Below are positions 41,968 through 51,852 of a stretch of DNA of 64,000 nucleotides, in pieces. The DNA comes from Mycolicibacterium llatzerense (GTDB lineage: Bacteria; Actinomycetota; Actinomycetes; Mycobacteriales; Mycobacteriaceae): positions 49,825 to 113,824 of the forward strand of contig NZ_JXST01000020.1 in the NCBI RefSeq assembly GCF_000878195.1. Direction: 5' to 3'. The position numbers and the translations under genes were made by a program. The stretch's first letter is position 1. The number at the start of each line of letters is the position of its first letter. Under the pieces are notes generated by a model that saw nothing but the letters and a program-made list of their open reading frames with translations, made no database searches and was not told the origin of the DNA.

Positions 41968-43830
41968 GTGGCATCGTCTTCGGCGCCGGTGCACCCATAC
42001 CGCTATTTGTCGTTCTTCCTGGCGCTGCTCGTCGGCGCCTATCTACTGGTGTTTCTCACCGGCGACAAGCAGGCCAAGCCCAAGCTGGGCATCGACCTGC
42101 AGGGCGGTACCCGGGTCACCCTGACTGCACGTACCCCTGACGGCTCGACGCCCACCCGCGAGGCGCTGATCCAGGCCCAGGAGATCATCGGCTCCCGGGT
42201 GAACGGTCTCGGTGTCTCCGGCTCTGAGGTCGTGATCGACGGTTCGAACCTGATCATCACCGTGCCCGGCCAGGACGGCAGCGAGGCCCGCAACCTGGGC
42301 CAGACCGCGCGGCTGTACATCCGGCCCGTCGTGCACGTCATCCCGGCTCAGGGCGCACAGCCCGCGAAGCCCGCCGCGCCGGCTCCTGGCGCTCCCGGCG
42401 CTCCCGGTCTGCCTCCGGGCATCCTGCCGATGCCCGGTGGTCCCGGCGGTATGCCGCCGCTGATCGCCCCGGCCGAGCCCGAGGCCCCGGTCACCCAGCC
42501 GACGCCGGGCATGCCCGCGCACCCGGCATCGACCGCTCCGGCGCCCGCGCCGGCCCCGCAGCCCCGGCCGTTCCCCGAGGAGCCGACCCCGGCACCGTCG
42601 GACAGCCCGACCGCTCCGGCGCCCGCGCCCGTAGAGCCCGGCGCACCCGCGCCTGGTGCCCCCGCCGCTCCTGCCCCTGGTGCTCCGGCACCGGGCGCGC
42701 CCGATGGGCACGGCCCCAAGGCCGAGCTGGCTCAGCGCATCGCCGATGAGAAGGCCCTGCGTCAGAGCACGCAGCCGCAGATCCAGCTGCTCGCGCTGCA
42801 GTTCCAGGCCACCCGCTGCGACCAGCAGGACGTGCTGGCCGGCAACGACGACCCGAACCTGCCGCTCGTGACCTGCTCCAAGGACCACAAAGAGGTCTAC
42901 CTGCTGGACAAGTCGATCATCAGCGGTGACGAGATCAAGGACGCGTCGTCGGGTCTGAACCAGCAGCAGGGCGAGTACGTCGTCGACGTCACGTTCAAGG
43001 AGAAGGCCGCCGATGTGTGGGCCACCTTCACCGCCGCCAACATCGGCACCCAGACCGCCTTCGTTCTCGACTCCCAGGTGGTCAGCGCCCCGGCCATCCA
43101 GGAAGCGATCCCGGGTGGACGCACGCAGATCACCGGCCACTTCAACGCCACCACGGCGAAGGACCTGGCCAACGTGCTGAAGTACGGTTCGCTGCCGCTG
43201 TCGTTCGAGTCGTCCGAAGCTGAGACGGTGTCGGCCACGCTGGGTCTGACGTCGCTGCGGGCCGGGCTCTGGGCCGGTCTGATCGGCCTCGGTCTGGTGC
43301 TGCTCTACTCGCTGGCCTACTACCGGGTCCTCGGGGTCCTGACCGCGCTGTCGCTGGTCGCGTCGGGCGCCATGGTGTTCGCGATCCTGGTGCTCCTGGG
43401 CAGGTACATCAACTACACCCTGGACCTGGCCGGTATCGCCGGTCTGATCATCGGTATCGGTACGACCGCCGACTCGTTCGTGGTGTTCTTCGAACGCATC
43501 AAGGACGAGATCCGGGAAGGCCGCAGCTTCCGCTCTGCGGTGCCGCGCGGTTGGGCCCGGGCCCGCAAGACGATTCTGTCCGGCAACGCGGTGACCTTCC
43601 TGGCCGCCCTGGTGCTGTACGTCCTGGCCGTCGGCCAGGTGAAGGGCTTCGCGTTCACCTTGGGCCTGACCACGATCCTCGACGTCGTGGTGGTGTTCCT
43701 GGTGACCTGGCCGCTGGTCTTCCTGGCATCCAAGTCGGCCACCCTGGCCAAGCCTTCGTACAACGGCCTCGGCGCCGTGCAGCAGATTGCGCGCGAGCGG
43801 CGAGCGGCCAGCCTGACGGGACGGGGGTAA
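41968..43830 (+). CDS. secD: Protein-export membrane protein SecD
   Basis: A 620-residue RND-related protein that uses the proton gradient to pull substrates across the membrane. The first helix is [17 protein letters not shown], then [12 protein letters not shown] (the D1 motif); five helices follow in the C-terminal third (for example [20 protein letters not shown], with the functional Asp). Residues about 130-250 are an Ala/Pro-rich insert in the large periplasmic domain, typical of mycobacteria but long. The GTG start follows AAGGAG. secF begins seven bases after it. Confidence 0.96.
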   Translation: MASSSAPVHPYRYLSFFLALLVGAYLLVFLTGDKQAKPKLGIDLQGGTRVTLTARTPDGSTPTREALIQAQEIIGSRVNGLGVSGSEVVIDGSNLIITVPGQDGSEARNLGQTARLYIRPVVHVIPAQGAQPAKPAAPAPGAPGAPGLPPGILPMPGGPGGMPPLIAPAEPEAPVTQPTPGMPAHPASTAPAPAPAPQPRPFPEEPTPAPSDSPTAPAPAPVEPGAPAPGAPAAPAPGAPAPGAPDGHGPKAELAQRIADEKALRQSTQPQIQLLALQFQATRCDQQDVLAGNDDPNLPLVTCSKDHKEVYLLDKSIISGDEIKDASSGLNQQQGEYVVDVTFKEKAADVWATFTAANIGTQTAFVLDSQVVSAPAIQEAIPGGRTQITGHFNATTAKDLANVLKYGSLPLSFESSEAETVSATLGLTSLRAGLWAGLIGLGLVLLYSLAYYRVLGVLTALSLVASGAMVFAILVLLGRYINYTLDLAGIAGLIIGIGTTADSFVVFFERIKDEIREGRSFRSAVPRGWARARKTILSGNAVTFLAALVLYVLAVGQVKGFAFTLGLTTILDVVVVFLVTWPLVFLASKSATLAKPSYNGLGAVQQIARERRAASLTGRG

Positions 43831-43837
43831 CACCGAT

Positions 43838-45091
43838 ATGTCGAAGCATTCAGCAGATGACACCGAGTTGGAGCTGACCGAATCGGCTGCGGCCGAAGAG
43901 GATTCGGCCACCGAGGTCGCGGAGACGACTGCCTCGGATCCGGACGGCAACCTGCCGCACCACAGCTTCTTCGTCCGGCTCTACACCGGCACCGGCGCCT
44001 TCGAGGTGATCGGCAAGCGCCGCATGTGGTACGCGATCAGCGCGCTGATCATGCTCATTGCGATCGCCAGCATCGGTATCCGTGGTTTCAACTTCGGTAT
44101 CGACTTCGAGGGCGGCACCAAGGTCGCCATGCCCGTCGCGGGTGTCAGCACCACTGCCACCCCGCAGGGCGTCGAAGACGTCTTCAGCAAGACCCTCGGC
44201 CACGCGCCGGAGTCGGTGGTGCGCGTCGGTAACGGCGACTCGGCCACCCTGCAGATCCGTACCTCGACGCTGTCGACCGCGGACACCGAGAAGCTGCGCA
44301 ATGCGCTGTTCGATGCGTTCCAGCCGAAGGGCGAGGACGGCAAGGCATCCAAGAACGTGATCAGCGACTCCGCGGTCTCGTCGACCTGGGGTGATCAGAT
44401 CACCAAGAAGGCGCTGATCGCGCTGGTGGTGTTCGTCGTCATCGTCGCCATCTACATCACCATCCGCTATGAGCGGTACATGGCGCTGGCGGCACTGGCC
44501 TCACTGGCGTTCGACCTGGTCAGTACGGCGGGTGTGTACTCGCTCGTCGGGTTCGAGGTCACGCCGGCCACGGTCATCGGTCTGTTGACGATTCTGGGCT
44601 TCTCGTTGTACGACACCGTCATCGTGTTCGACAAGGTCGAGGAGAACACCCACGGCTTTGAGCACACCACTCGACGGACCTTCGCCGAGCAGGCCAACCT
44701 GGCGGTCAACCAGACCTTCATGCGGTCCATCAACACCAGCCTCATCTCGGCGCTGCCGATCATCTCGCTGATGGTGGTCGCGGTGTGGCTGCTGGGCGTG
44801 GGCACGCTCAAGGACCTGGCGCTCGTTCAGCTGGTCGGTGTCATCGTCGGCACCTACTCGTCGATCTTCTTCGCCACCCCGCTGCTGGTGTCGATGCGCG
44901 AGCGCACCGACCTGGTCAAGAACCACACCCGCCGCGTGCTCAACCGCCGCAAGTCGTCGACCGAGCGCGGCACTTCCGGTGGCAACGAGGTGACGGTCGG
45001 CGTGGTGGACGCACCGGCAAAGCCGGCGCCGGGGGCCAAGCCCTTGCGGCCCACCGGTAAGCCGTCGGGTAAGCGAAACAGCCGGGGCTAG
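43838..45091 (+). CDS. secF: Protein-export membrane protein SecF
   Basis: A 417-residue partner of SecD with six helices. FNFGIDFEGGTKVAMPV is the D1-like motif, and YDTVIVFDKVEENTHGFEH contains the conserved cytosolic/functional segment of SecF. The N-terminal 55 residues are acidic and the C-terminal 60 residues basic and Pro-rich, both presumably cytosolic. The order yajC-secD-secF is standard. Confidence 0.97.
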   Translation: MSKHSADDTELELTESAAAEEDSATEVAETTASDPDGNLPHHSFFVRLYTGTGAFEVIGKRRMWYAISALIMLIAIASIGIRGFNFGIDFEGGTKVAMPVAGVSTTATPQGVEDVFSKTLGHAPESVVRVGNGDSATLQIRTSTLSTADTEKLRNALFDAFQPKGEDGKASKNVISDSAVSSTWGDQITKKALIALVVFVVIVAIYITIRYERYMALAALASLAFDLVSTAGVYSLVGFEVTPATVIGLLTILGFSLYDTVIVFDKVEENTHGFEHTTRRTFAEQANLAVNQTFMRSINTSLISALPIISLMVVAVWLLGVGTLKDLALVQLVGVIVGTYSSIFFATPLLVSMRERTDLVKNHTRRVLNRRKSSTERGTSGGNEVTVGVVDAPAKPAPGAKPLRPTGKPSGKRNSRG

Positions 45092-45097
45092 CCCACC

Positions 45098-46738
45098 ATG
45101 CCTGTGCGGTTCCGCGCATTGGCCGGTGCGGTGGTGTTGGTGGCCGGTTTCGGCCTAACCGGTTGTGACAGTTCGGCTGACGCCGTCGACTACATCGTCG
45201 ACGGCGCTCTGCCCACCTACAACACAGCGTCGGTCGTCGGCGCGGCATCCGGTGCGCCGCAGGCCTTTTCGCGGGTGCAGACAGGCTTCAACTTTCGCGG
45301 GCCCGACGGGCAGGTGGTCGCCGACCGTGACTTCGGCACCGTCTCTGTCGTCGGCCGCGCCCCGCTGACCCTCGACTACAAGATCAACGACAGCGCCGTG
45401 TATTCCGACGGCAAACCCGTCACCTGCGACGACATGGTGCTGGCCTGGGCCGCGCAGTCGGGGCAGTTCCCGGCGTTCGACGCGGCCAGTCGCGCCGGGT
45501 ACGCCGATCTCGCCGCCGTCGACTGCACCCCGGGCCAGAAGCGGGCCCGCGTCGTCTTCGTCCGTGACCGCGCGGTCACCGACTACGGGCAGTTGTTCGC
45601 CGCGACGTCGATGCTGCCGGCGCACGTGCTGGACGACGCACTGAGCCTCGGCGACGGCGGGGTGGCCAAGGCGCTGCAAACGGGCGACGGACCGACCATC
45701 GACAAGATCGCCGAAGCCTGGAACACCACCTGGGATCTGAAACCCGATGCGGACCTCAAACGGTTCCCGTCGGCCGGCCCCTACAAGCTGGCATCGGTGG
45801 GCAAGGATGGCTCGATCACCTTGGCGGCCAACGACAAATGGTGGGGCGCCAAGCCGGTGATCGGCAAGATCACGGTGTCACCGCGCGGGGCTGACCTGGC
45901 GAGCCGGATCAAGTCGGGCAAGGCCGAGATCGTCGACGTCGCCGCCGGGGTGATCGGCAAGGACGATGTGCCGGCGAGTTACACCCGCAAGGACAGTGCC
46001 TCCGATGACATTCAGCAGTTGATCTTCGCCGCGCAAGGTGCGCTGGCCGATCCCGGTGCGCGCCGCGCCGTCGCGCTCTGCACGCCGCGGGATGCCATCG
46101 CCGCTGCGGTCGGGGTGCCGGTCAGCAACGCCCGGCTGAACACCGCGTCTGACGATTCCCTGGCGGTGGCCGAAAACGTGGATGCGAGTGGACAATTCGC
46201 CGCCGCCGACGTGGACGGCGCGCGCGCTGCCGTCAACGGCCAGCCGCTGACGGTGCGGATGGGCTATCGCGGCCCGGACGTCCGGCTGGCGTCGGTGGTC
46301 GCCGCGATCACCAAGTCGTGCGCCGCTGCCGGCATCACGGTGCAGGAGGTGGCGTCGCCGACGGTGGGCGTACAAAGCCTGCGCGCCAACGACATTGACG
46401 TGCTGCTGTCCGGTGGCGGGGGAGCCGCGGGTAGCGGGTCCAGTGGTTCGTCGGTGGTGGATTCGTACGCCCTGCACAGCGGCAACGGCAACAACCTGTC
46501 GGGATATGCCAACGAGCGGGTCGACGGCGTCATCGCGGCCCTGGCGATCACCACCGACCCCAAGGAGCAGGCGCGGCTGCTCGGCGAAGGGGCGACGGTG
46601 CTGTGGGGCGACGTGCCGACCCTGCCGCTGTACCGCCAGCAGCGGACCCTGCTGGTGACGAACGACATGACGTTGGTGCGCGCCAACCCCACGCGGTGGG
46701 GTGCCGGCTGGAACATGGACCGATGGGGGAACAAATGA
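45098..46738 (+). CDS. Peptide-binding lipoprotein (SBP family 5)
   Basis: A 546-residue exported lipoprotein (lipobox GLTGC) with the DppA/OppA-type solute-binding fold: [25 protein letters not shown] is the typical entry block, abbreviated here, and [15 protein letters not shown] the domain junction. It corresponds to Rv2585c. No permease or ATPase genes are adjacent, so it must work with a distant transporter or alone. It lies between secF (six bases) and apt (four-base overlap). Confidence 0.88.
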   Translation: MPVRFRALAGAVVLVAGFGLTGCDSSADAVDYIVDGALPTYNTASVVGAASGAPQAFSRVQTGFNFRGPDGQVVADRDFGTVSVVGRAPLTLDYKINDSAVYSDGKPVTCDDMVLAWAAQSGQFPAFDAASRAGYADLAAVDCTPGQKRARVVFVRDRAVTDYGQLFAATSMLPAHVLDDALSLGDGGVAKALQTGDGPTIDKIAEAWNTTWDLKPDADLKRFPSAGPYKLASVGKDGSITLAANDKWWGAKPVIGKITVSPRGADLASRIKSGKAEIVDVAAGVIGKDDVPASYTRKDSASDDIQQLIFAAQGALADPGARRAVALCTPRDAIAAAVGVPVSNARLNTASDDSLAVAENVDASGQFAAADVDGARAAVNGQPLTVRMGYRGPDVRLASVVAAITKSCAAAGITVQEVASPTVGVQSLRANDIDVLLSGGGGAAGSGSSGSSVVDSYALHSGNGNNLSGYANERVDGVIAALAITTDPKEQARLLGEGATVLWGDVPTLPLYRQQRTLLVTNDMTLVRANPTRWGAGWNMDRWGNK

Positions 46739-47259
46739 GTGACCTGAACACCCTCTTCGCCGAACTGGTCCGTGAGGTGCCGGATTTCCCGGAGCCCGGT
46801 ATCCAGTTCAAGGATCTGACGCCGCTGCTGGCCGACGGTCGCGGACTGGCGGCCGTGACGGCAGCGCTGGCCGAGGTGGCTGGCGGCGTGGACCTGGTCG
46901 CGGGTATCGACGCCCGCGGCTTCCTGCTGGGCGCGGCGGTCGCGACGCGATTGGGTACCGGTGTCCTTGCGGTCCGCAAGGGTGGGAAGTTGCCGCCGCC
47001 GGTGCACAGCCAGGCCTATGCGCTGGAGTACGGCACCGCCACGTTGGAGATTCCCGCCGACGGGATCGATCTGACCGGCCGGCGCGTTGTCGTCATAGAC
47101 GACGTGCTCGCCACCGGTGGCACGGTTGCTGCGACGGTCCGTCTGCTCCAGGCGGCAGGTGCGACGGTGACCGCCGCGGCGGTCGTGCTGGAGCTGAATG
47201 GCCTGGGTGGACGCGCTGTATTGGAACCGCTGCCGGTCACCAGCCTGTACGTAGTCTGA
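46735..47259 (+). CDS. apt: Adenine phosphoribosyltransferase
   Basis: A 174-residue type I phosphoribosyltransferase that salvages adenine to AMP. The PRPP-binding motif [18 protein letters not shown] is intact, together with [15 protein letters not shown] and [14 protein letters not shown]. The ATG overlaps the stop of the lipoprotein gene. It precedes rel, as in M. tuberculosis, linking purine salvage and the stringent response in one operon. Confidence 0.96.
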   Translation: MSDLNTLFAELVREVPDFPEPGIQFKDLTPLLADGRGLAAVTAALAEVAGGVDLVAGIDARGFLLGAAVATRLGTGVLAVRKGGKLPPPVHSQAYALEYGTATLEIPADGIDLTGRRVVVIDDVLATGGTVAATVRLLQAAGATVTAAAVVLELNGLGGRAVLEPLPVTSLYVV

Positions 47260-47300
47260 GGGTCTATTCTCGACAAACCAGGTGTAGGAGGTGTGCGGCG

Positions 47301-49643
47301 TTGGCTGACGACAAGGTGACGCAGGTCCAATCGGCGCCGCCCGAGTCGACGCCGGGGATGTCACTGGAAACGGCCAAGGGCACCGTCAGCGCGTCCCGAC
47401 GCGTCCGTGCCCGGCTCGCCCGCCGGATGACCGCTCAGCGCAGCCTGGTCAACCCGGTCCTCGAGCCGTTGGTCGCGGTGCACCGGGAGTTCTACCCGAA
47501 GGCCGACCTGGCGATCCTGCAGCGTGCCTACGAGATTGCCGAAGAGCGGCACGCGCCGCAGCTGCGCAAGTCCGGCGACCCGTACATCACCCATCCTCTG
47601 GCCGTGGCCAACATCCTGGCCGAACTCGGCATGGACACCACGACGCTCGTCGCCGCGTTGCTGCACGACACCGTCGAGGACACCGGCTACACGCTGGAGG
47701 CGCTCACCGCCGAGTTCGGCACCGAGGTCGGCCACCTGGTCGACGGCGTCACCAAGCTGGACAAGGTAGTGCTCGGTTCGGCGGCCGAGGCCGAGACCAT
47801 CCGCAAGATGATCATCGCCATGGCCCGCGATCCTCGCGTGCTGGTGATCAAGGTCGCCGACCGGCTGCACAACATGCGCACCATGCGGTTCCTGCCGCCG
47901 GAGAAGCAGGCCCGCAAGGCCCGCGAGACGCTGGAAGTCATTGCGCCGCTTGCTCATCGGCTCGGTATGGCGACCGTCAAGTGGGAGCTCGAGGATCTGT
48001 CCTTCGCGATCCTGCACCCCAAGCGCTACGAGGAGATCGTGCGGCTCGTCGCCGACCGGGCGCCGTCGCGTGACACCTATCTGGCCAAAGTGCGCGCCGA
48101 GATCGCCAATTCGCTGCTGTCGATGAAGATCAACGCGACGGTCGAGGGCCGGCCCAAGCACTACTGGTCCATCTATCAGAAGATGATCGTCAAGGGCCGC
48201 GACTTCGACGACATCCACGACCTGGTCGGTGTGCGCATTCTTTGCGACGAGATCCGGGACTGTTACGCCGCCGTCGGTGTCGTGCACTCGCTGTGGCAGC
48301 CGATGGCCGGTCGGTTCAAGGACTACATCGCCCAGCCGCGGTTCGGCGTCTATCAGTCGTTGCACACGACGGTCGTCGGCCCGGAGGGCAAGCCGCTGGA
48401 GGTGCAGATCCGCACCACTGACATGCACCGCACCGCGGAGTACGGCATCGCGGCGCACTGGCGGTACAAGGAAGCCAAGGGCCGCAACGGGTTACCGGCG
48501 GGCGGCCATGCCACCGAGATCGACGACATGGCGTGGATGCGCCAACTGCTCGACTGGCAGCGAGAAGCAGCGGACCCGGGCGAGTTCCTGGAGTCGCTGC
48601 GTTACGACCTTGCCGTGCAAGAGATTTTCGTGTTCACCCCCAAGGGTGACGTGATCACGCTGCCGGCCGGTTCCACGCCCGTCGACTTCGCGTACGCGGT
48701 GCACACCGAGGTCGGGCACCGCTGCATCGGCGCCCGGGTCAACGGGCGACTGGTGGCGCTGGAGCGCAAGCTCGAAAACGGTGAGGTGGTGGAGGTTTTC
48801 ACCTCCAAGGCGCAGAACGCCGGACCGTCGCGCGACTGGCAGACGTTCGTGGTGTCACCGCGGGCGAAGGCCAAGATCCGGCAGTGGTTCGCCAAGGAAC
48901 GTCGCGAAGAGGCGCTGGAGACCGGCAAGGACGCCATTGCCCGTGAAGTGCGCCGCAGCGGAATGCCGTTGCAGCGGTTGATGAACGCCGAACTGATGGC
49001 CACACTGGCCCGCGAGCTGCGCTACGCAGATGTCTCGGCGCTGTACACCGCAGTCGGTGAAGGACATGTCTCGGCCCGGCACGTGGTGCAGAGGCTGGTG
49101 GCCACGCTCGGTGGTGACGACGAAGCCGCCGACGAGATCGCCGAACGGTCGACGCCGGCCACCATGCCGGTGCGCCGCCGCACGAATGACGATGTGGGCG
49201 TGGCGGTTCCGGGCGCACCCGGGGTGTTGTGCAAACTGGCAAAGTGCTGCACGCCGGTGCCCGGCGACAACATTATGGGTTTCGTGACCCGTGGCGGTGG
49301 CGTCAGCGTGCACCGGACCGACTGCACCAACGCCACGTCGCTGCAGGAGCAGGCCGAGCGCATCATCGACGTGAAGTGGGCACCGTCGCCGTCGTCGGTG
49401 TTCCTGGTAGCCATCCAGGTCGAGGCGTTGGACCGCCACCGCCTGTTGTCCGACGTCACGCGGGTGCTGGCCGACGAGAAGGTCAACATCCTGTCGGCAT
49501 CAGTCACCACGTCCAACGACCGAGTTGCGATCAGCCGCTTCACTTTTGAAATGGGCGATCCGAAGCACCTCGGTCATGTGCTGAACGTGGTGCGCAACGT
49601 CGAGGGCGTATACGACGTCTACCGTGTGACTTCGGCCGCGTAG
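47301..49643 (+). CDS. relA: Bifunctional (p)ppGpp synthetase/hydrolase Rel
   Basis: A 780-residue long RSH protein. The hydrolase domain has H84, the HD pair at 122-123 and the HDTVED motif; the synthetase domain has [23 protein letters not shown] follows ([20 protein letters not shown]), then the zinc-finger/CC region ([12 protein letters not shown]) and a C-terminal ACT domain. It makes and degrades (p)ppGpp at the ribosome. The start is a TTG, nine bases after AGGAGG; upstream GTG codons are out of frame. Confidence 0.98.
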   Translation: MADDKVTQVQSAPPESTPGMSLETAKGTVSASRRVRARLARRMTAQRSLVNPVLEPLVAVHREFYPKADLAILQRAYEIAEERHAPQLRKSGDPYITHPLAVANILAELGMDTTTLVAALLHDTVEDTGYTLEALTAEFGTEVGHLVDGVTKLDKVVLGSAAEAETIRKMIIAMARDPRVLVIKVADRLHNMRTMRFLPPEKQARKARETLEVIAPLAHRLGMATVKWELEDLSFAILHPKRYEEIVRLVADRAPSRDTYLAKVRAEIANSLLSMKINATVEGRPKHYWSIYQKMIVKGRDFDDIHDLVGVRILCDEIRDCYAAVGVVHSLWQPMAGRFKDYIAQPRFGVYQSLHTTVVGPEGKPLEVQIRTTDMHRTAEYGIAAHWRYKEAKGRNGLPAGGHATEIDDMAWMRQLLDWQREAADPGEFLESLRYDLAVQEIFVFTPKGDVITLPAGSTPVDFAYAVHTEVGHRCIGARVNGRLVALERKLENGEVVEVFTSKAQNAGPSRDWQTFVVSPRAKAKIRQWFAKERREEALETGKDAIAREVRRSGMPLQRLMNAELMATLARELRYADVSALYTAVGEGHVSARHVVQRLVATLGGDDEAADEIAERSTPATMPVRRRTNDDVGVAVPGAPGVLCKLAKCCTPVPGDNIMGFVTRGGGVSVHRTDCTNATSLQEQAERIIDVKWAPSPSSVFLVAIQVEALDRHRLLSDVTRVLADEKVNILSASVTTSNDRVAISRFTFEMGDPKHLGHVLNVVRNVEGVYDVYRVTSAA

Positions 49644-49740
49644 CGGGCTTTTTCGCTGTTACTCGCGATTTGAGCAAACCCGTACTCAGCGCTGCGCAAG
49701 ATTGGTGCAGGACTGCGGTCTGCGGTGCGGGTAATCTCAG

Positions 49741-50532
49741 ATGCGGGACTGTCCAGAAGTGGGGGTGGACGCGTTGAGCGGTGAACTGAAAATCGACCTG
49801 GAGACCATGTCGTGGTCGGCGGGCACGGTGCAGCCGGCTGAGGCTGTGAACATCCCCGCAAAGGGCGATCCGGTCAGTCTCATGCTGTCGTCTTACGTGC
49901 CAGGTTTGGTGGACGGGGCCAACGACAAAGTTGCTGCCGCGGAACTCAAAGATCAGTCGCTGGCGCACAAAGTGTCATCTGCCCGAGGGGCCTACCAGCG
50001 CGGGGACGAAGCGGGCGGCCAGGCGATTCAGAAGGCCAGTGCAAATCTGGATCCCGCATCCGGTGCGGGTAAGGCAGGCGGCGGCGCTGACGGCGGCATG
50101 GGCCAGTTCGGCCAGATGATGGGCATGGCGATGCAGGCCTTCCAGGCCCCCGCGCAGGCGATGCAGGCGCTGGGCTCGGTGCCGCAGACCGCGATGCAGG
50201 CTGCCCAGCAGATCGGGCAGCAGGTCCAACAGTTGGCTGGCCAGGCCGGCAAATACGGCGGCAAGCCGGGCGAGGCCGGCGCTGGTGCAGCTGGTGCAGC
50301 CGGGGCGGGCGGCGCCGGTGGCCCGCAGGCCAAGCCCGAGGATCGCAAGCCGGGCGAGGAAAAGGCCGGCGAGGAAAAGCGGGACGAGACGGCCGACGAA
50401 AAGAAGGATCGCGAGGCCGACAAGAAGCACGCCGCGGCCGGACCGACCAGCGGCCCCACCGCGCCGGTTCCGCCGTCGTCGCCTGCCCCGCGGTCGGGGC
50501 GCCACGCCGCAAATCCTGCGGTTGATGTGTAA
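49741..50532 (+). CDS. Type VII secretion substrate-like protein with YxxxD motif
   Basis: About 263 residues. Residues about 12-100 are helical and resemble small ESX-associated substrates (EspC-like): a WSAG turn near 25 and Y85-QRG-D89, the YxxxD secretion signal. Residues 105-200 are rich in Gly, Gln and Met (GQMMGMAMQAFQAPAQAMQA), and the last 60 alternate Lys/Glu before a Pro end. No signal peptide or membrane helix is present. The start is uncertain: ATG 49741 lacks a ribosome-binding site, and TTG 49774 (giving MSGELKIDLE) is quite possible. It precedes the membrane protein by 50 bases. Confidence 0.65.
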   Translation: MRDCPEVGVDALSGELKIDLETMSWSAGTVQPAEAVNIPAKGDPVSLMLSSYVPGLVDGANDKVAAAELKDQSLAHKVSSARGAYQRGDEAGGQAIQKASANLDPASGAGKAGGGADGGMGQFGQMMGMAMQAFQAPAQAMQALGSVPQTAMQAAQQIGQQVQQLAGQAGKYGGKPGEAGAGAAGAAGAGGAGGPQAKPEDRKPGEEKAGEEKRDETADEKKDREADKKHAAAGPTSGPTAPVPPSSPAPRSGRHAANPAVDV

Positions 50533-50582
50533 TTTTCGGTCTTGACTGTTTTGCGTTGTGAGTTTCTGAGGGAGGGCGATCT

Positions 50583-51725
50583 GTGACGCAACCGCCGACG
50601 TGGGGTGCGCCCCCGCCGCAGCAGCCGGGTGGCTGGCCGGGCCAGCCTGTGCCAGGTCAGCCTGGTCCGGGTGGGCAGTGGGGTCCGCAGCAGCCGTGGC
50701 CGGCTCCGGTTCCGCCGAAGAAGAGCGGCGCCGCCAAGTGGGCCATCGGGGCGGTGTCATTGGTCGCGGTGATCGCTGTAACGGCCACAGTCGCGGTGTC
50801 ATGCACGAAGAACAGCGGTGACAGCAATGGTGGTGGCGGAGATGGCACCAAGACGTCGGCTGCGCCGTCCGATGTTGCGAGCGCCAATGACAAGGGTCCG
50901 GTCGGGATCATCACCGAGGACCCGTCGTGTGCGCCGTGGACGCCGATCATTAACACGCTGGCTGACGTTGAGGGCAAGGGTTGGCTGACACGAGATCCAT
51001 CGATCCCTTCGGGTTCGTGGACTCCCGAGGTTCGGGCGCAATATGAAGCGGCTGGAAAGGCGATGCGGAAAGCCGCTGATCAAGCCGTGCCACTAGCCAA
51101 AATGACCACACACCGCGTAATGCGTGAGTTATATGCCCAATTCATTGCATACTCGCGCGCATACGCAAATAGTCTGTCCAGTTACACGCCGGCCGCTGAC
51201 AATCTGGCTACCACTGGATCGACGGCGGCAAATGTAATTACCAACATCTGTGCAGCTATTTCGTCAGGCGCCGCGGCGGCCCGCGCATCGATGATTCCAG
51301 CGCCAAAACCGCCAACATCCATTGCCCCCGTTGGAGACTTGTCGAACCCCGAGAAGATGCTCGAAAGCCCCGACGTCGTATGTCAAGACTTGAGTCCTAC
51401 TATCGACCAACTGCTGCAGAATGCGGACTTCAAGAAATGGCTAAATACTGATCCACAGATTGCTGTCAGCGATTGGTCACCCGATCAGCAAGCACTAACG
51501 ACAATCGTCATGGCGGTGATGAGTTCAACTGCCGACTCACTAGAGAAGTTGGCGCAGCAGAGTTCAAACCCTCTGGTTCAGGACTTTCTCATGCTGGGCG
51601 TTCAGTACCGTCGTACATACCTTGGCGCGCTTCCGACATATCAGGCGAATGATCACGACATTTACTCCGCCGGTCAGATGGCACCGGGCGTTGTTCTCGG
51701 TGCGTGCAAAGCCGTTTCCGGATAG
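50583..51725 (+). CDS. Pro-rich membrane protein with two Cys-bracketed outer repeats
   Basis: A 380-residue protein. The first 47 residues are Pro/Gln/Gly-rich and cytosolic, residues 53-74 are one membrane helix, and the rest is outside. The outer part is two related units, C116-C223 and C267-C375, each beginning with Cys, a P-x-I-x-x-L segment, then WL-x-x-DP-x-I and W(S/T)P, and each ending with a Cys. Each probably closes with a disulfide. I know the layout from proteins next to type VII secretion substrates, but no function. The DNA is noticeably less GC-rich than around it. Start is a GTG. Confidence 0.7.
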   Translation: MTQPPTWGAPPPQQPGGWPGQPVPGQPGPGGQWGPQQPWPAPVPPKKSGAAKWAIGAVSLVAVIAVTATVAVSCTKNSGDSNGGGGDGTKTSAAPSDVASANDKGPVGIITEDPSCAPWTPIINTLADVEGKGWLTRDPSIPSGSWTPEVRAQYEAAGKAMRKAADQAVPLAKMTTHRVMRELYAQFIAYSRAYANSLSSYTPAADNLATTGSTAANVITNICAAISSGAAAARASMIPAPKPPTSIAPVGDLSNPEKMLESPDVVCQDLSPTIDQLLQNADFKKWLNTDPQIAVSDWSPDQQALTTIVMAVMSSTADSLEKLAQQSSNPLVQDFLMLGVQYRRTYLGALPTYQANDHDIYSAGQMAPGVVLGACKAVSG

Positions 51726-51852
51726 AGAGATAGAGAACGGAGGACCTTGGTGTCTCGATACCCGCATCGTGTTCGCTGTTTCGGCATCCCGCGGTCGACG
51801 ACTAGATGCGATGGGAGTATCCGCATTTTGGACTACCGAGTGATGATTCATC

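Noticed and set aside
42043..43950. Minus-strand open frame of 635 codons opposite secD
   Set aside because: Same shadow effect; it runs across the secD/secF junction and has no homology, start signal or domain pattern.
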